Positions 1 to 8,398 of a stretch of DNA of 24,829 nucleotides are shown in pieces. Made by a program: the position numbers and the translations under genes. Origin of the DNA: an uncultured Blautia sp. (GTDB lineage: Bacteria > Bacillota > Clostridia > Lachnospirales > Lachnospiraceae); NCBI RefSeq assembly GCF_937880195.1, contig NZ_CALFLA010000107.1, forward strand, positions 1 to 24,829. The letters run 5' to 3'. How positions within the stretch are numbered: the stretch's first letter is position 1; the number at the start of each line of letters is the position of its first letter. Below the pieces are notes generated by a model that saw nothing but the letters and a program-made list of their open reading frames with translations, was not told the origin of the DNA and ran no database searches.

Positions 1-68
1 AACAGGCAGCAGAACTTAGAGATAAGATGATGGAGCTGAAGAAAAACCTTCAGGAGATGGAAGAGTAG
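1..68 (+). CDS. C-terminal end of a UVR-motif protein, probably UvrB (partial)
   Basis: Only the last 21 codons lie in the window, in the frame starting at base 3 and ending in TAG at 66-68. The peptide QAAELRDKMMELKKNL followed by acidic residues fits the UVR motif (E/Q-A-A-x-L-R-D-x-I-x-x-L). In the family this motif ends UvrB, the damage-loading subunit of nucleotide excision repair, where it contacts UvrC. McsA- and ClpC-type proteins carry similar motifs, so UvrB is an inference from the motif's position at the extreme C-terminus. A terminator follows about 50 bp downstream, so this gene is separate from the heat-shock operon. Confidence 0.55.
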   Translation, partial: QAAELRDKMMELKKNLQEMEE

Positions 69-121
69 CGGTATAAAATCAGACAGTCAATTAGAGAGAT
101 AAAAAGAAGCAAACTAAGAAT

Positions 122-169
122 AAAAATACAGGTACTACAGAACCGGAGTTTTGTGGGGCCTGTATTTTT
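122..169 (+). terminator. Rho-independent terminator downstream of the UVR-motif gene
   Basis: Perfect 11-bp inverted repeat AAAAATACAGG (122-132) and CCTGTATTTTT (159-169) around a 26-base loop. The 3' arm ends in a T-run. It separates the upstream gene from the hrcA promoter. Confidence 0.7.
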
Positions 170-209
170 GTTGAAGAAAAAGATTTTCATAAAAAATATA
201 TCTTATGAC

Positions 210-238
210 TTGACAAACCATTTTAAGGGTGCTATCTT
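210..238 (+). promoter_or_regulatory. Sigma-A promoter of the hrcA operon
   Basis: A perfect -35 box TTGACA lies at 210-215. After exactly 17 bases comes the -10 box TATCTT at 233-238. The predicted start near 245 is just upstream of the CIRCE operator, the classical arrangement for HrcA repression. Confidence 0.85.
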
Positions 239-251
239 AACAATGTAGATG

Positions 252-278
252 TTAGCACTCCTTGATATTGAGTGCTAA
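252..278. promoter_or_regulatory. CIRCE operator (HrcA binding site)
   Basis: The sequence is TTAGCACTC, nine bases, then GAGTGCTAA, a perfect match to the CIRCE consensus. HrcA dimers bind this inverted repeat and repress the operon until GroE-dependent HrcA folding fails under heat stress. It lies in the 5' leader between the promoter and hrcA, so the operon is autoregulated. Confidence 0.97.
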
Positions 279-305
279 CAAACAAAAAGGAAAGGAGCTG
301 AGGGC

Positions 306-1361
306 GTGGAGGATGCTTTGACAGATCGTAAAAAGAAGATTTTAAAAGCGATTATCAAAACCTACATGGAAACAGGAGAGCCAGTTGGCTCCAGGACAAT
401 TTCCAAGTATACAGATCTGAATGTCAGCTCAGCGACAATCCGAAATGAAATGTCTGACCTGACAGATCTGGGCTACATTGTACAGCCCCATACATCAGCA
501 GGAAGAATCCCTTCTGATAAGGGCTACCGGTTATATGTAGACGAGTTGATGAAGGAAAAGGAAGACGAGATTGAAGAAATCCGTAATTTGATGATTGAGA
601 AGACTGACAAGATGGAAAAGGTCCTTAAGAAGGTGGCCAAGGTTCTTGCTTCCAATACAAATTACGCAACAATGATCTCTGTTCCCCAGTACAGCGGAAG
701 CAAGCTGAAATTTATTCAGCTTTCCAGAGTCAATGAACTGCAGCTTGTAGCGGTAGTGGTCTGTGAGGGAAACGTCATTCGGAACCAGATCATAGATCTT
801 GACGAGGAGATGGATGATGAGACGATCCTGAAGCTGAATCTTCTATTGAATACAAATCTGAATGGACTTCCTATTCAGGATATCAACCTGGGAATGATCG
901 CAAGATTGAAAGAACAGGCTGGAATCCACAGCGGACTGGTTGCGAGAGTGTTGGACGCTGTTGCAGCAACTATTCAGGTGGACGAGGAAGATTTGGAAAT
1001 CTATACGTCAGGTGCAACGAACTTCTTTAAATATCCAGAGCTTTCAGATAAACAGAAAGCCACAGAATTGATTTCTGCATTTGAAGAAAAACAGCAGCTT
1101 GCGGATCTTGTAAAAGAACATATGGCAGATGAGGATAATACAGGAGTTCAGGTATATATCGGCGACGAGCTTCCTATTCCAACTATGAAGGACTGCAGCG
1201 TTGTTACAGCAACTTATGAGCTGGGGCAGGGAATGCATGGAACCATTGGTATTGTAGGACCGAAACGGATGGATTATGAAAACGTGGTCAACAATCTGAA
1301 AACCCTGAAGGTTGAACTGGATGAGGTGTTCAGAAAGAATAAAAACGAAGACAGGCAGTAG
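306..1361 (+). CDS. hrcA: Heat-inducible transcription repressor HrcA
   Basis: This is the 351-residue repressor of class I heat-shock genes, and it binds the CIRCE site directly upstream. The N-terminal winged helix covers about residues 8-75, with GEPVGSRTIS and SSATIRNEM, followed by the family signature HTSAGRIPSDKGYR. The remainder is the dimerisation and regulatory domain. Length is normal for the family. The GTG start at 306 follows AAAGGAG (291-297) with 8 bases of spacing. hrcA is first in the operon, with grpE 28 bp downstream. Identification is firm. Confidence 0.97.
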   Translation: MEDALTDRKKKILKAIIKTYMETGEPVGSRTISKYTDLNVSSATIRNEMSDLTDLGYIVQPHTSAGRIPSDKGYRLYVDELMKEKEDEIEEIRNLMIEKTDKMEKVLKKVAKVLASNTNYATMISVPQYSGSKLKFIQLSRVNELQLVAVVVCEGNVIRNQIIDLDEEMDDETILKLNLLLNTNLNGLPIQDINLGMIARLKEQAGIHSGLVARVLDAVAATIQVDEEDLEIYTSGATNFFKYPELSDKQKATELISAFEEKQQLADLVKEHMADEDNTGVQVYIGDELPIPTMKDCSVVTATYELGQGMHGTIGIVGPKRMDYENVVNNLKTLKVELDEVFRKNKNEDRQ

Positions 1362-1389
1362 GTAAAAATAGAAAGGTGGTAGACAAAGC

Positions 1390-2019
1390 GTGGCAGAAGA
1401 AAATAAAAACACTTCTGAGGTACAGGAGGAAACAGAGCAGAATACTGTGGAAAACGAAACTGTAACAGAGGTGCAGGAGGAATCGCCGGAAGCCACAGCC
1501 GGAGAAGAAAGCACAGCAGAGACTTCTGAGGAAGCATCAGAAGAGAAGCCGGAAGGAAAAGCAAAAACTTCTTTCTTCAAAAAGAAAAAGGACAAAAAGG
1601 ATCAGCAGATCGAAGAACTGACAGATCGTCTGAAACGTAGCATGGCAGAGTTTGATAACTTCCGTAAGCGTACAGAAAAAGAAAAGTCCAGTATGTATAT
1701 TATCGGGGCAAAAGAAATCATTGAAAATATGCTTCCGGTGGTAGATAATTTTGAAAGAGGTCTTGCGCAGGCTGTTGAAGGCGATGCTTTTGCCGAAGGC
1801 ATGAAGATGATCTACAAACAGCTTATGACTACCCTGGAGGGGCTTGGAGTAGAAGCAATCGAAGCTGTAGGCAAAGAGTTTGATCCAGACTTCCACAATG
1901 CGGTAATGCATGTGGAGGATGAAGAAGCCGGAGAAAACATGGTTGTGGAAGAACTTCAAAAAGGATACACTTATAAAGGATTTGTAGTACGCCACAGCAT
2001 GGTGAAAGTTGCGAATTAG
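1390..2019 (+). CDS. grpE: Nucleotide exchange factor GrpE
   Basis: GrpE releases ADP from DnaK and resets its substrate cycle. The protein has 209 residues. Residues 1-55 are a very acidic Glu/Thr/Ser-rich stretch and are followed by a basic patch (KKKKDKKD). A long helix (QQIEELTDRLKRSMAEFDNF) and the C-terminal beta domain with EFDPDFHNAVMHVED and GFVVRHSMVKV complete it. The low-complexity acidic N-terminus is typical of Gram-positive GrpE. The GTG start at 1390 follows AAAGGTGG (1372-1379). A large structured element separates it from dnaK. Confidence 0.97.
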   Translation: MAEENKNTSEVQEETEQNTVENETVTEVQEESPEATAGEESTAETSEEASEEKPEGKAKTSFFKKKKDKKDQQIEELTDRLKRSMAEFDNFRKRTEKEKSSMYIIGAKEIIENMLPVVDNFERGLAQAVEGDAFAEGMKMIYKQLMTTLEGLGVEAIEAVGKEFDPDFHNAVMHVEDEEAGENMVVEELQKGYTYKGFVVRHSMVKVAN

Positions 2020-2129
2020 TCATGCCGCAAGAAAAGGAAGCGTCTGCAAAGCAGACATTTACTTTTCGGGCATGACACCGACAGAATCGAAAGTGCGAAG
2101 CACATCAAATGCGAAGCATTTGGATTCTG
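2020..2129 (+). other. Structured intergenic element between grpE and dnaK (stem-loop plus three-way junction)
   Basis: Two composite structures can be drawn from perfect repeats. The first is a long hairpin: TCATGCC (2020-2026) with GGCATGA (2069-2075), GAAAAG (2031-2036) with CTTTTC (2062-2067), and GTCTGC-AAA-GCAGAC at the tip (2042-2056). The second has an outer stem CAGAATC (2082-2088) with GATTCTG (2123-2129). It encloses two adjacent GAA-triloop hairpins, GTGC-GAA-GCAC (2093-2103) and CAAATGC-GAA-GCATTTG (2106-2122), forming a three-way junction. No T-run follows, so it is not a standard terminator. It could be an mRNA processing or stability element, or a dispersed repeat. The function is not known to me. 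Confidence 0.75.
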
Positions 2130-2152
2130 GAGGGATTGCCTTAACTTAATGC

Positions 2153-2161
2153 TGTTATACT
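2153..2161 (+). promoter_or_regulatory. Possible internal promoter for dnaK (extended -10)
   Basis: TGTTATACT at 2153-2161 fits an extended -10 (TGnTATACT). The nearest -35-like hexamer, TTGCCT at 2136-2141, is only 14 bases away, so any activity would depend on the extended -10. It lies 54 bp before the dnaK start and just after the structured element. Confidence 0.3.
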
Positions 2162-2214
2162 ACAGTTTTAAACAGATAGTTATGTAGGTTTATAATATAG
2201 GAGGATAAATTATC

Positions 2215-4092
2215 ATGGGAAAAATTATCGGTATTGACCTTGGAACAACAAACAGCTGCGTAGCAGTTATGGAAGGTGGACAGCCCACCGTTATCGCAAA
2301 CACAGAGGGAGCAAGAACAACACCGTCTGTAGTTGCTTTTACAAAGACAGGAGAGCGTCTGGTAGGAGAGCCTGCAAAACGTCAGGCAGTTACAAACGCT
2401 GAAAAAACAATTTCTTCCATTAAGAGAGAAATGGGTTCTGATTATCGTGTAACAATCGACGACAAAAAATATTCTCCACAGGAAATTTCTGCAATGATTC
2501 TTCAGAAACTGAAAAAAGACGCAGAAGGATATCTTGGAGAAACTGTTACAGAGGCAGTTATTACAGTTCCGGCTTACTTTAACGACGCGCAGCGTCAGGC
2601 AACAAAGGACGCTGGTAAAATTGCAGGACTTGATGTAAAACGTATCATCAACGAGCCTACAGCAGCAGCTCTGGCATATGGCCTTGACAATGAAAAAGAG
2701 CAGAAGATCATGGTATACGACCTTGGCGGCGGTACATTCGACGTTTCCATTATCGAAATCGGCGACGGTGTTATCGAGGTTCTTTCCACAGCAGGAAATA
2801 ACCGTCTTGGCGGCGATGACTTTGACCAGAAGATCACAGACTACATGCTGGCAGAATTCAAGAAAACAGAAGGCGTAGATCTTTCTAATGATAAGATGGC
2901 TCTTCAGAGACTGAAAGAGGCAGCAGAAAAAGCAAAGAAAGAGCTTTCTTCCGCAACAACAACAAACATTAACCTTCCGTTCATTACTGCTACAGCGGAA
3001 GGACCGAAGCACTTTGATATGAACCTTACAAGAGCTAAATTCGACGAGCTGACACATGATCTTGTAGAGAAAACAGCAGAGCCGGTACGCCGCGCACTTT
3101 CTGACGCAGGAATTACAGCATCTGAGCTGGGCCAGGTACTTCTTGTAGGCGGTTCCACACGTATTCCGGCTGTACAGGATAAAGTAAAACAGATCACAGG
3201 CAGAGAGCCAAGTAAATCCCTGAACCCGGACGAGTGCGTTGCACTTGGCGCTTCCGTACAGGGCGGTAAGCTTGCAGGAGACGCAGGCGCAGGAGATATC
3301 CTTCTTCTGGACGTTACTCCGCTTTCTCTTTCCATTGAGACAATGGGAGGAATCGCAACCCGTCTGATCGAGAGAAATACAACAATTCCTACAAAGAAGA
3401 GCCAGATCTTCTCCACAGCAGCAGATAACCAGACCGCTGTAGACATCAACGTTGTACAGGGTGAGCGTCAGTTTGCAAGAGATAATAAATCCCTTGGCCA
3501 GTTCCGTCTGGACGGAATCCCGCCAGCACGTCGTGGAGTTCCGCAGATCGAGGTAACATTTGATATTGATGCCAACGGTATTGTAAACGTATCTGCAAAG
3601 GATCTGGGAACAGGCAAAGAGCAGCATATCACTATCACTGCAGGCTCCAACATGTCTGATTCTGAAATCGACAAGGCTGTTAAGGAAGCTGCTGAGTTTG
3701 AGGCTCAGGACAAGAAGCGTAAAGAGGCGATTGATACAAGAAATAACGCAGACTCTATGGTATTCCAGGTTGAGAACGCTCTTAAAGAAGCAGGCGACAA
3801 ACTGGATGTAAACGATAAGGCTGCAGTTGAGGCAGATCTGAACGCACTGAAAGATCTCCTTTCCCAGACAGCAAACGCAGAGCTGACAGACGCACAGGTT
3901 GCAGACATTAAGGCAGCTCAGGAAAAAATGATGGAAAGCGCTCAGAAGCTGTTCCAGAAGATGTATGAGCAGACACAGCAGGGCGGTCAGGCTGGACCGG
4001 ACATGGGCAACATGGGCGGCGGAGCTTCCCAGGGCGGAAATGAAACCGGATATGGCGACGACGTGGTAGACGCAGACTACAAAGAAGTCTGA
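2215..4092 (+). CDS. dnaK: Molecular chaperone DnaK (Hsp70)
   Basis: This is the ATP-dependent cytosolic Hsp70. It has 625 residues, normal for Firmicutes. The phosphate-1 motif [15 protein letters not shown] lies at residues 4-18. The phosphate-2 motif [11 protein letters not shown] and adenosine motif [10 protein letters not shown] follow. The interdomain linker is [12 protein letters not shown], then come the beta substrate-binding domain ([17 protein letters not shown]), the helical lid and a Gly/Gln-rich tail ending [10 protein letters not shown]. The N-terminal lobe runs straight from [10 protein letters not shown] into [10 protein letters not shown], the shorter Gram-positive form. AGGAGG at 2199-2204 precedes ATG 2215 by 10 bases. 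dnaJ follows after 24 bp. Confidence 0.99.
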   Translation: MGKIIGIDLGTTNSCVAVMEGGQPTVIANTEGARTTPSVVAFTKTGERLVGEPAKRQAVTNAEKTISSIKREMGSDYRVTIDDKKYSPQEISAMILQKLKKDAEGYLGETVTEAVITVPAYFNDAQRQATKDAGKIAGLDVKRIINEPTAAALAYGLDNEKEQKIMVYDLGGGTFDVSIIEIGDGVIEVLSTAGNNRLGGDDFDQKITDYMLAEFKKTEGVDLSNDKMALQRLKEAAEKAKKELSSATTTNINLPFITATAEGPKHFDMNLTRAKFDELTHDLVEKTAEPVRRALSDAGITASELGQVLLVGGSTRIPAVQDKVKQITGREPSKSLNPDECVALGASVQGGKLAGDAGAGDILLLDVTPLSLSIETMGGIATRLIERNTTIPTKKSQIFSTAADNQTAVDINVVQGERQFARDNKSLGQFRLDGIPPARRGVPQIEVTFDIDANGIVNVSAKDLGTGKEQHITITAGSNMSDSEIDKAVKEAAEFEAQDKKRKEAIDTRNNADSMVFQVENALKEAGDKLDVNDKAAVEADLNALKDLLSQTANAELTDAQVADIKAAQEKMMESAQKLFQKMYEQTQQGGQAGPDMGNMGGGASQGGNETGYGDDVVDADYKEV

Positions 4093-4116
4093 TAGAAAGC
4101 ATAGGAAAGAGAAGCA

Positions 4117-5298
4117 ATGGCTGATAAAAGAGATTACTATGAAGTCCTTGGCGTTGACAGAAACGCCAGTGACGCAGATCTGAAAAAAGCATATCGAAAA
4201 TTAGCCAAGAAATATCACCCGGATGTAAATCCGGGTGATAAAGACGCAGAGGCAAAATTTAAAGAAGCCACAGAGGCGTACGGCATTTTAAGCGACCCGG
4301 ATAAAAGAAAGCAGTATGACCAGTTTGGTCACGCGGCCTTTGAAAACGGCGGAGGCGGAGCCGGCGGCTTCGGCGGTTTTGACTTTAACGGCGCAGATAT
4401 GGGAGACATTTTCGGAGATATTTTCGGAGATCTGTTTGGCGGCGGAGGCAGAAGTCGTGCCAATAATGGCCCGATGCGCGGCGCAAACCTTCGAGCAAGA
4501 GTAAACATTACTTTTGAAGAGGCTGTATTTGGCTGTGAAAAGGAACTGGAAATTGTTCTGAAGGATGAATGCTCCACCTGTCACGGAACCGGAGCAAAGC
4601 CGGGAACACAGCCTGTTACCTGTCCGAAATGTAACGGAGAGGGACAGATTGTTTATACGCAGCAGTCTATGTTCGGTATGGTCCGTAATGTACAGACATG
4701 TCCAGAATGCGGCGGCACAGGTAAGGTGATCAAAGAGAAATGTACCTCCTGCCGTGGTACAGGATATACTTCCTCCAGAAAGAAGATCCAGGTATCTATT
4801 CCTGCTGGTATAGACAATGGTCAGAGCATCCGTATTCGTGAAAAAGGAGAACCGGGAACAAACGGCGGCCCAAGAGGAGATCTTCTGGTAGAGGTAAACA
4901 TTGCCCGCCATCCGATTTTCCAGAGACAGGATATGAACATTTTTTCATCTGCTCCGATCACATACGCACAGGCTGCTCTGGGCGGAGACGTACACATCAG
5001 TACAGTAGACGGAGACGTTGTCTACGAGGTGAAACCGGGAACCCAGACAGATACCCGTATCCGTCTGAAGGGCAAAGGCGTTCCGTCTTTGAGAAACAAA
5101 AACGTTCGCGGCGATCATTACGTAACTCTGGTAGTACAGGTTCCCACAAATCTTAACGAGGAGGCAAAAGAAGCTCTTCGTAAATTTAACGAGGCATGCG
5201 GCGGAAAACAGACAGAGGCAAAAGGCGGCACAGGTGAAAAAACCGAAAAGAAGAAAAAAAGTTTCATGGATAAGCTGAAAGAAACTTTTGAAGACTGA
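4117..5298 (+). CDS. dnaJ: Co-chaperone DnaJ (Hsp40)
   Basis: DnaJ delivers substrates to DnaK and stimulates its ATPase. It has 393 residues. The J domain (about 5-70) has the HPD motif at 34-36. A Gly/Phe-rich region with [16 protein letters not shown] and [14 protein letters not shown] follows. The zinc centre has four CxxCxGxG repeats ([32 protein letters not shown]). The C-terminal substrate domain ends in a Lys-rich tail before [12 protein letters not shown]. This is a full type I DnaJ. A strong terminator 36 bp downstream ends the heat-shock operon. Confidence 0.99.
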   Translation: MADKRDYYEVLGVDRNASDADLKKAYRKLAKKYHPDVNPGDKDAEAKFKEATEAYGILSDPDKRKQYDQFGHAAFENGGGGAGGFGGFDFNGADMGDIFGDIFGDLFGGGGRSRANNGPMRGANLRARVNITFEEAVFGCEKELEIVLKDECSTCHGTGAKPGTQPVTCPKCNGEGQIVYTQQSMFGMVRNVQTCPECGGTGKVIKEKCTSCRGTGYTSSRKKIQVSIPAGIDNGQSIRIREKGEPGTNGGPRGDLLVEVNIARHPIFQRQDMNIFSSAPITYAQAALGGDVHISTVDGDVVYEVKPGTQTDTRIRLKGKGVPSLRNKNVRGDHYVTLVVQVPTNLNEEAKEALRKFNEACGGKQTEAKGGTGEKTEKKKKSFMDKLKETFED

Positions 5299-5333
5299 TC
5301 TGCTAAATGCAGAGAAATAAAGAAACTTTTAAG

Positions 5334-5363
5334 GAAAAGAGGGAAATCCTCTTTTCTTTTTTT
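5334..5363 (+). terminator. Terminator of the hrcA-grpE-dnaK-dnaJ operon
   Basis: Perfect 9-bp stem GAAAAGAGG (5334-5342) and CCTCTTTTC (5348-5356) with a 5-base loop. Seven T bases follow at 5357-5363. Confidence 0.92.
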
Positions 5364-5394
5364 ATGCTTTCGTGTATGATATAGTGCGAGGTAT

Positions 5395-5400
5395 TATAAT
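5395..5400 (+). promoter_or_regulatory. Probable -10 box of the prmA promoter
   Basis: A perfect TATAAT lies at 5395-5400, after the dnaJ terminator and 49 bp before the prmA start. No convincing -35 hexamer is visible at 16-18 bases. Position supports a promoter, but strength and exact start are uncertain. Confidence 0.45.
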
Positions 5401-5448
5401 CATAAAAGAACACGGAAGCGTTCTTAAATATCAACAGGAGAATTGGCC

Positions 5449-6435
5449 ATGAAGTGGAAAAAATTTAAAATAAAAACAAAAACCCAGGCAGAAGATATTA
5501 TTATCAGCACTTTATACGATATTGGTCTGGAGGGCGCGCAGATTGAGGATAATGTTCCTCTGACAGCTCTGGAAAAAGAGCAGATGTTTGTGGATATCCT
5601 TCCGCAGATGCAGGAGGATGACGGAACTGCATATCTGAGCTTCTTTGTGGAGGAGACAGAAGATGGAAGGCTTCTTAAAAACGGAGAGGAAACAGACGTA
5701 GAAACGATTCTTAAAGAGGTGAGGGAGGAACTGGACGGGTTACGCGGGTTCCTTGATATTGGAGAAGGTTCTATCGAGGTTGATGAAACAGAGGATATTG
5801 ACTGGATCAATAACTGGAAGCAGTATTTTAAACAGTTTTATGTGGATGATATCCTGATCGTTCCTTCCTGGGAAGAGGTAAAAGAAGAAGACAAGGACAA
5901 AATGATCCTTCATATTGATCCGGGTACAGCTTTTGGAACCGGAATGCATGAAACTACCCAGCTTGTGATCCGCCAGCTCAAAAAATATGTAAAAGAGGGC
6001 TGCCAGCTTCTTGACGTAGGAACAGGAAGCGGAATCCTTGGAATTACCGCCCTGAAGCTGGGGGCAGGCCATGTGGTTGGAACAGACCTTGATCCCTGCG
6101 CAGTTCCTGCAGTTCAGGAAAATAAAGAGGCAAACCAGATTCCTGAGGAAGATTTTGACATGATGATCGGAAATATCATTGACGACAAAGATGTGCAGGA
6201 TCAGGTAGGCTACGAAAAATACGATATTGTAGCAGCGAATATTCTTGCAGACGTTCTTGTTCCTCTGACGCCGGTAATAGTTTCTCATATGAAAAAGGGC
6301 GCTTATTACATTACTTCAGGTATTCTTGACATAAAAGAATCTGTTGTAACAGAAGCAGTGGAAAAGGCCGGACTTACCCTTGTGGAGGTAACAAAGCAGG
6401 GCGAGTGGGTATCTGTTACTGCCAGAAAGGACTGA
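5449..6435 (+). CDS. prmA: Ribosomal protein L11 methyltransferase PrmA
   Basis: PrmA uses S-adenosylmethionine to trimethylate amino groups of ribosomal protein L11. It has 328 residues from ATG 5449. I prefer this start because AGGAG (5436-5440) is 8 bases away, while an upstream in-frame TTG at 5443 would leave only 2. An N-terminal L11-recognition domain (about 1-120) precedes the Rossmann methyltransferase. Features are GTAFGTGMHETT, the SAM loop LLDVGTGSGILG (about 187-198) and NILADVLVPL (264-273). rsmE begins 3 bp after the stop. B. subtilis keeps prmA in the dnaK operon; here a terminator intervenes. Confidence 0.95.
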   Translation: MKWKKFKIKTKTQAEDIIISTLYDIGLEGAQIEDNVPLTALEKEQMFVDILPQMQEDDGTAYLSFFVEETEDGRLLKNGEETDVETILKEVREELDGLRGFLDIGEGSIEVDETEDIDWINNWKQYFKQFYVDDILIVPSWEEVKEEDKDKMILHIDPGTAFGTGMHETTQLVIRQLKKYVKEGCQLLDVGTGSGILGITALKLGAGHVVGTDLDPCAVPAVQENKEANQIPEEDFDMMIGNIIDDKDVQDQVGYEKYDIVAANILADVLVPLTPVIVSHMKKGAYYITSGILDIKESVVTEAVEKAGLTLVEVTKQGEWVSVTARKD

Positions 6436-6438
6436 GAA

Positions 6439-7182
6439 ATGCAGCGTTTTTTTGTAGATCCCTGTCAGATTGACGAAAAGACCCATCAGATCTATATTAC
6501 AGGGACAGACGTCAATCATATTGTAAATGTGCTGAGAATGAAACAGGGAGAAGAACTGTGGATCAGTGACGGAAGCAAAAAAGAATATCATTGTACCATT
6601 GAATCTTTTGACAGCGATCAGGTGTGCCTTCATATTCTCTATGCCCAGGAACCGGATTATGAGCTTCCTGGAAGGATCTATCTTTTTCAGGGGCTTCCCA
6701 AAGCGGACAAGATGGAACTGATCATTCAGAAGGCAGTGGAGCTAGGCGTTTATGAGATCATTCCAGTAGAAACCAGGCGTTGTGTGGTGCGTCTTGACGG
6801 TAAAAAGGCGGCAAAAAAAACAGAGCGCTGGAATCAGATCGCCCAGAGCGCTGCCAAGCAGTCAAAGAGAATGCTGATACCGGAAGTACATTCTGTAATG
6901 ACATATAAAGAGGCTCTGCATTATGCGGAGACCCTTGATGTAAAACTGATTCCCTATGAACTGGCAGAGGGGATGAAAGATACAAAGAATCTGATCAGTC
7001 AGATCCGTCCGGGGCAGTCCATTGGTATTTTTATCGGGCCGGAAGGCGGATTTGAGGAAGGGGAAGTAGAAGCTGCCGTTTCGGCGGGAGCGTCGCCTGT
7101 CACCCTTGGAAAGAGGATCCTTCGGACAGAAACTGCAGGACTTGCCATACTGTCTGTGCTGATGTTTCATCTGGAACAGTAA
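6439..7182 (+). CDS. rsmE: 16S rRNA (uracil-1498-N3)-methyltransferase RsmE
   Basis: RsmE methylates U1498 in the 30S decoding region using SAM. It has 247 residues, the usual length. The N-terminal PUA-like domain has HHxV-type features (TGTDVNHIVNVLRMKQGE). The SPOUT trefoil-knot domain has FIGPEGGFEEGE (about 198-209) and LGKRILRTETAGLAIL near the end. It is translationally coupled to prmA with a 3 bp gap, as in B. subtilis yqeT-yqeU. Confidence 0.95.
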   Translation: MQRFFVDPCQIDEKTHQIYITGTDVNHIVNVLRMKQGEELWISDGSKKEYHCTIESFDSDQVCLHILYAQEPDYELPGRIYLFQGLPKADKMELIIQKAVELGVYEIIPVETRRCVVRLDGKKAAKKTERWNQIAQSAAKQSKRMLIPEVHSVMTYKEALHYAETLDVKLIPYELAEGMKDTKNLISQIRPGQSIGIFIGPEGGFEEGEVEAAVSAGASPVTLGKRILRTETAGLAILSVLMFHLEQ

Positions 7183-7205
7183 AATACAAAGGGAGTTTAG
7201 ATATT

Positions 7206-8360
7206 ATGGAAGTATATTTTGATAATTCTGCAACTACCAGATGCTACGATTCTGTAAAAGATATTGTAGTAAAGACCATGACAGAGGATTATGGAAATCC
7301 CTCAGCCATGCATGGGAAGGGAGTAGAGGCAGAAAAATATATAAAGGAATCAGCTGCAAAGCTGGCGGCGCTTCTGAAGGTTCAGGAAAAAGAAATTCTT
7401 TTCACTTCAGGAGGTACGGAGTCTGACAATCTGGCCTTGGTTGGCGCGGCTATGGCAAATAAAAGAAGCGGAAACCACATTATTACGACAGCGGTAGAGC
7501 ATCCGGCAGTAAGCCAGCCGGCTCTGTATCTTCAGGAGCAGGGCTTTGAGGTGACATATCTTCCAGTAGACAAAAGAGGCGTAGTAAAAATGGATGCCCT
7601 GGAGGCTGTGTTAAGACCTGATACGATCCTGGTTTCTGTGATGTATGTAAATAATGAGGTGGGCGCGGTAATGCCCATAGAAGAAATCGCAAAAAAAATC
7701 CGTGAAAAATCTCCAAAAGCCCTGTTTCATGTAGATGCGATCCAGGCATTTGGAAAATACAAAATCCACCCCAAAAAGATGGGAATTGATCTTCTTTCTG
7801 TCAGCGGACACAAAATCCATGGACCAAAAGGCGTTGGATTCCTTTATATTAACGAAAAAGCAAAAATCCAGCCTCAGATCCTTGGAGGAGGCCAGCAGAA
7901 CGGTATGCGTTCAGGAACAGACAATGTTCCGGGAATTGCAGGACTTGGTATGGCGGCAGAAGAAATATGCAAAAATCTGGATGCCAATGCAGAAAAAATG
8001 TATGCGCTGAAAGAGTATATTGCCAGGGGACTGGAAAAGATCGGGGATATCCGCATCAACGGAATGGAGCTACGAGAAGGAGCACCCCAGATTTTAAGTA
8101 TCAGCGTAATGGGAGTGAGAAGCGAAGTGCTTCTTCATTCTTTGGAGGAAAGAAATATTTATGTATCAGCGGGAAGCGCCTGCTCCAGTCATAAGCGTAA
8201 ACCAAGCAGTACGCTTACAGCCATGGGAATGCCGAAAGATCAGATTGAGAGCACGGTCCGTCTTAGCTTCTGTGAAGAGAACACCATAGAGGAGGCAGAT
8301 TGTTTCCTTCATGTCATGGAAGAGCTGGTTCCCATGCTTCGAAGATATTCCCGAAGATAA
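7206..8360 (+). CDS. Cysteine desulfurase (NifS/IscS family, partner of ThiI)
   Basis: This PLP enzyme removes sulfur from cysteine as a persulfide. It has 384 residues. The N-terminus is YFDNSATTR. The PLP-binding lysine is K203 in SGHKIHGPKGVG, with the conserved His in VEHPAV. The persulfide cysteine is C326 in SAGSACSSHKRKPSS. RBS AAAGGGAG lies before ATG 7206. thiI follows 38 bp downstream, as in the B. subtilis nifZ-thiI pair, so the likely role is feeding sulfur to ThiI for tRNA 4-thiouridine and possibly thiazole. A general IscS role in Fe-S assembly cannot be excluded. Confidence 0.93.
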   Translation: MEVYFDNSATTRCYDSVKDIVVKTMTEDYGNPSAMHGKGVEAEKYIKESAAKLAALLKVQEKEILFTSGGTESDNLALVGAAMANKRSGNHIITTAVEHPAVSQPALYLQEQGFEVTYLPVDKRGVVKMDALEAVLRPDTILVSVMYVNNEVGAVMPIEEIAKKIREKSPKALFHVDAIQAFGKYKIHPKKMGIDLLSVSGHKIHGPKGVGFLYINEKAKIQPQILGGGQQNGMRSGTDNVPGIAGLGMAAEEICKNLDANAEKMYALKEYIARGLEKIGDIRINGMELREGAPQILSISVMGVRSEVLLHSLEERNIYVSAGSACSSHKRKPSSTLTAMGMPKDQIESTVRLSFCEENTIEEADCFLHVMEELVPMLRRYSRR

Positions 8361-8398
8361 AAACAAAACAGAAATAATAAGATAAAAGGAGAAAATCA

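Noticed and set aside
2155..3627. 490-codon open frame on the minus strand across dnaK
   Set aside because: It is exactly antisense to a certain dnaK, is extremely rich in Cys, Phe and Leu, and has no ribosome site or domain pattern. The open frame follows from dnaK codon bias.
5443..5448. Upstream TTG start for prmA
   Set aside because: Only 2 bases separate it from the ribosome site AGGAG, while ATG 5449 has the normal 8.
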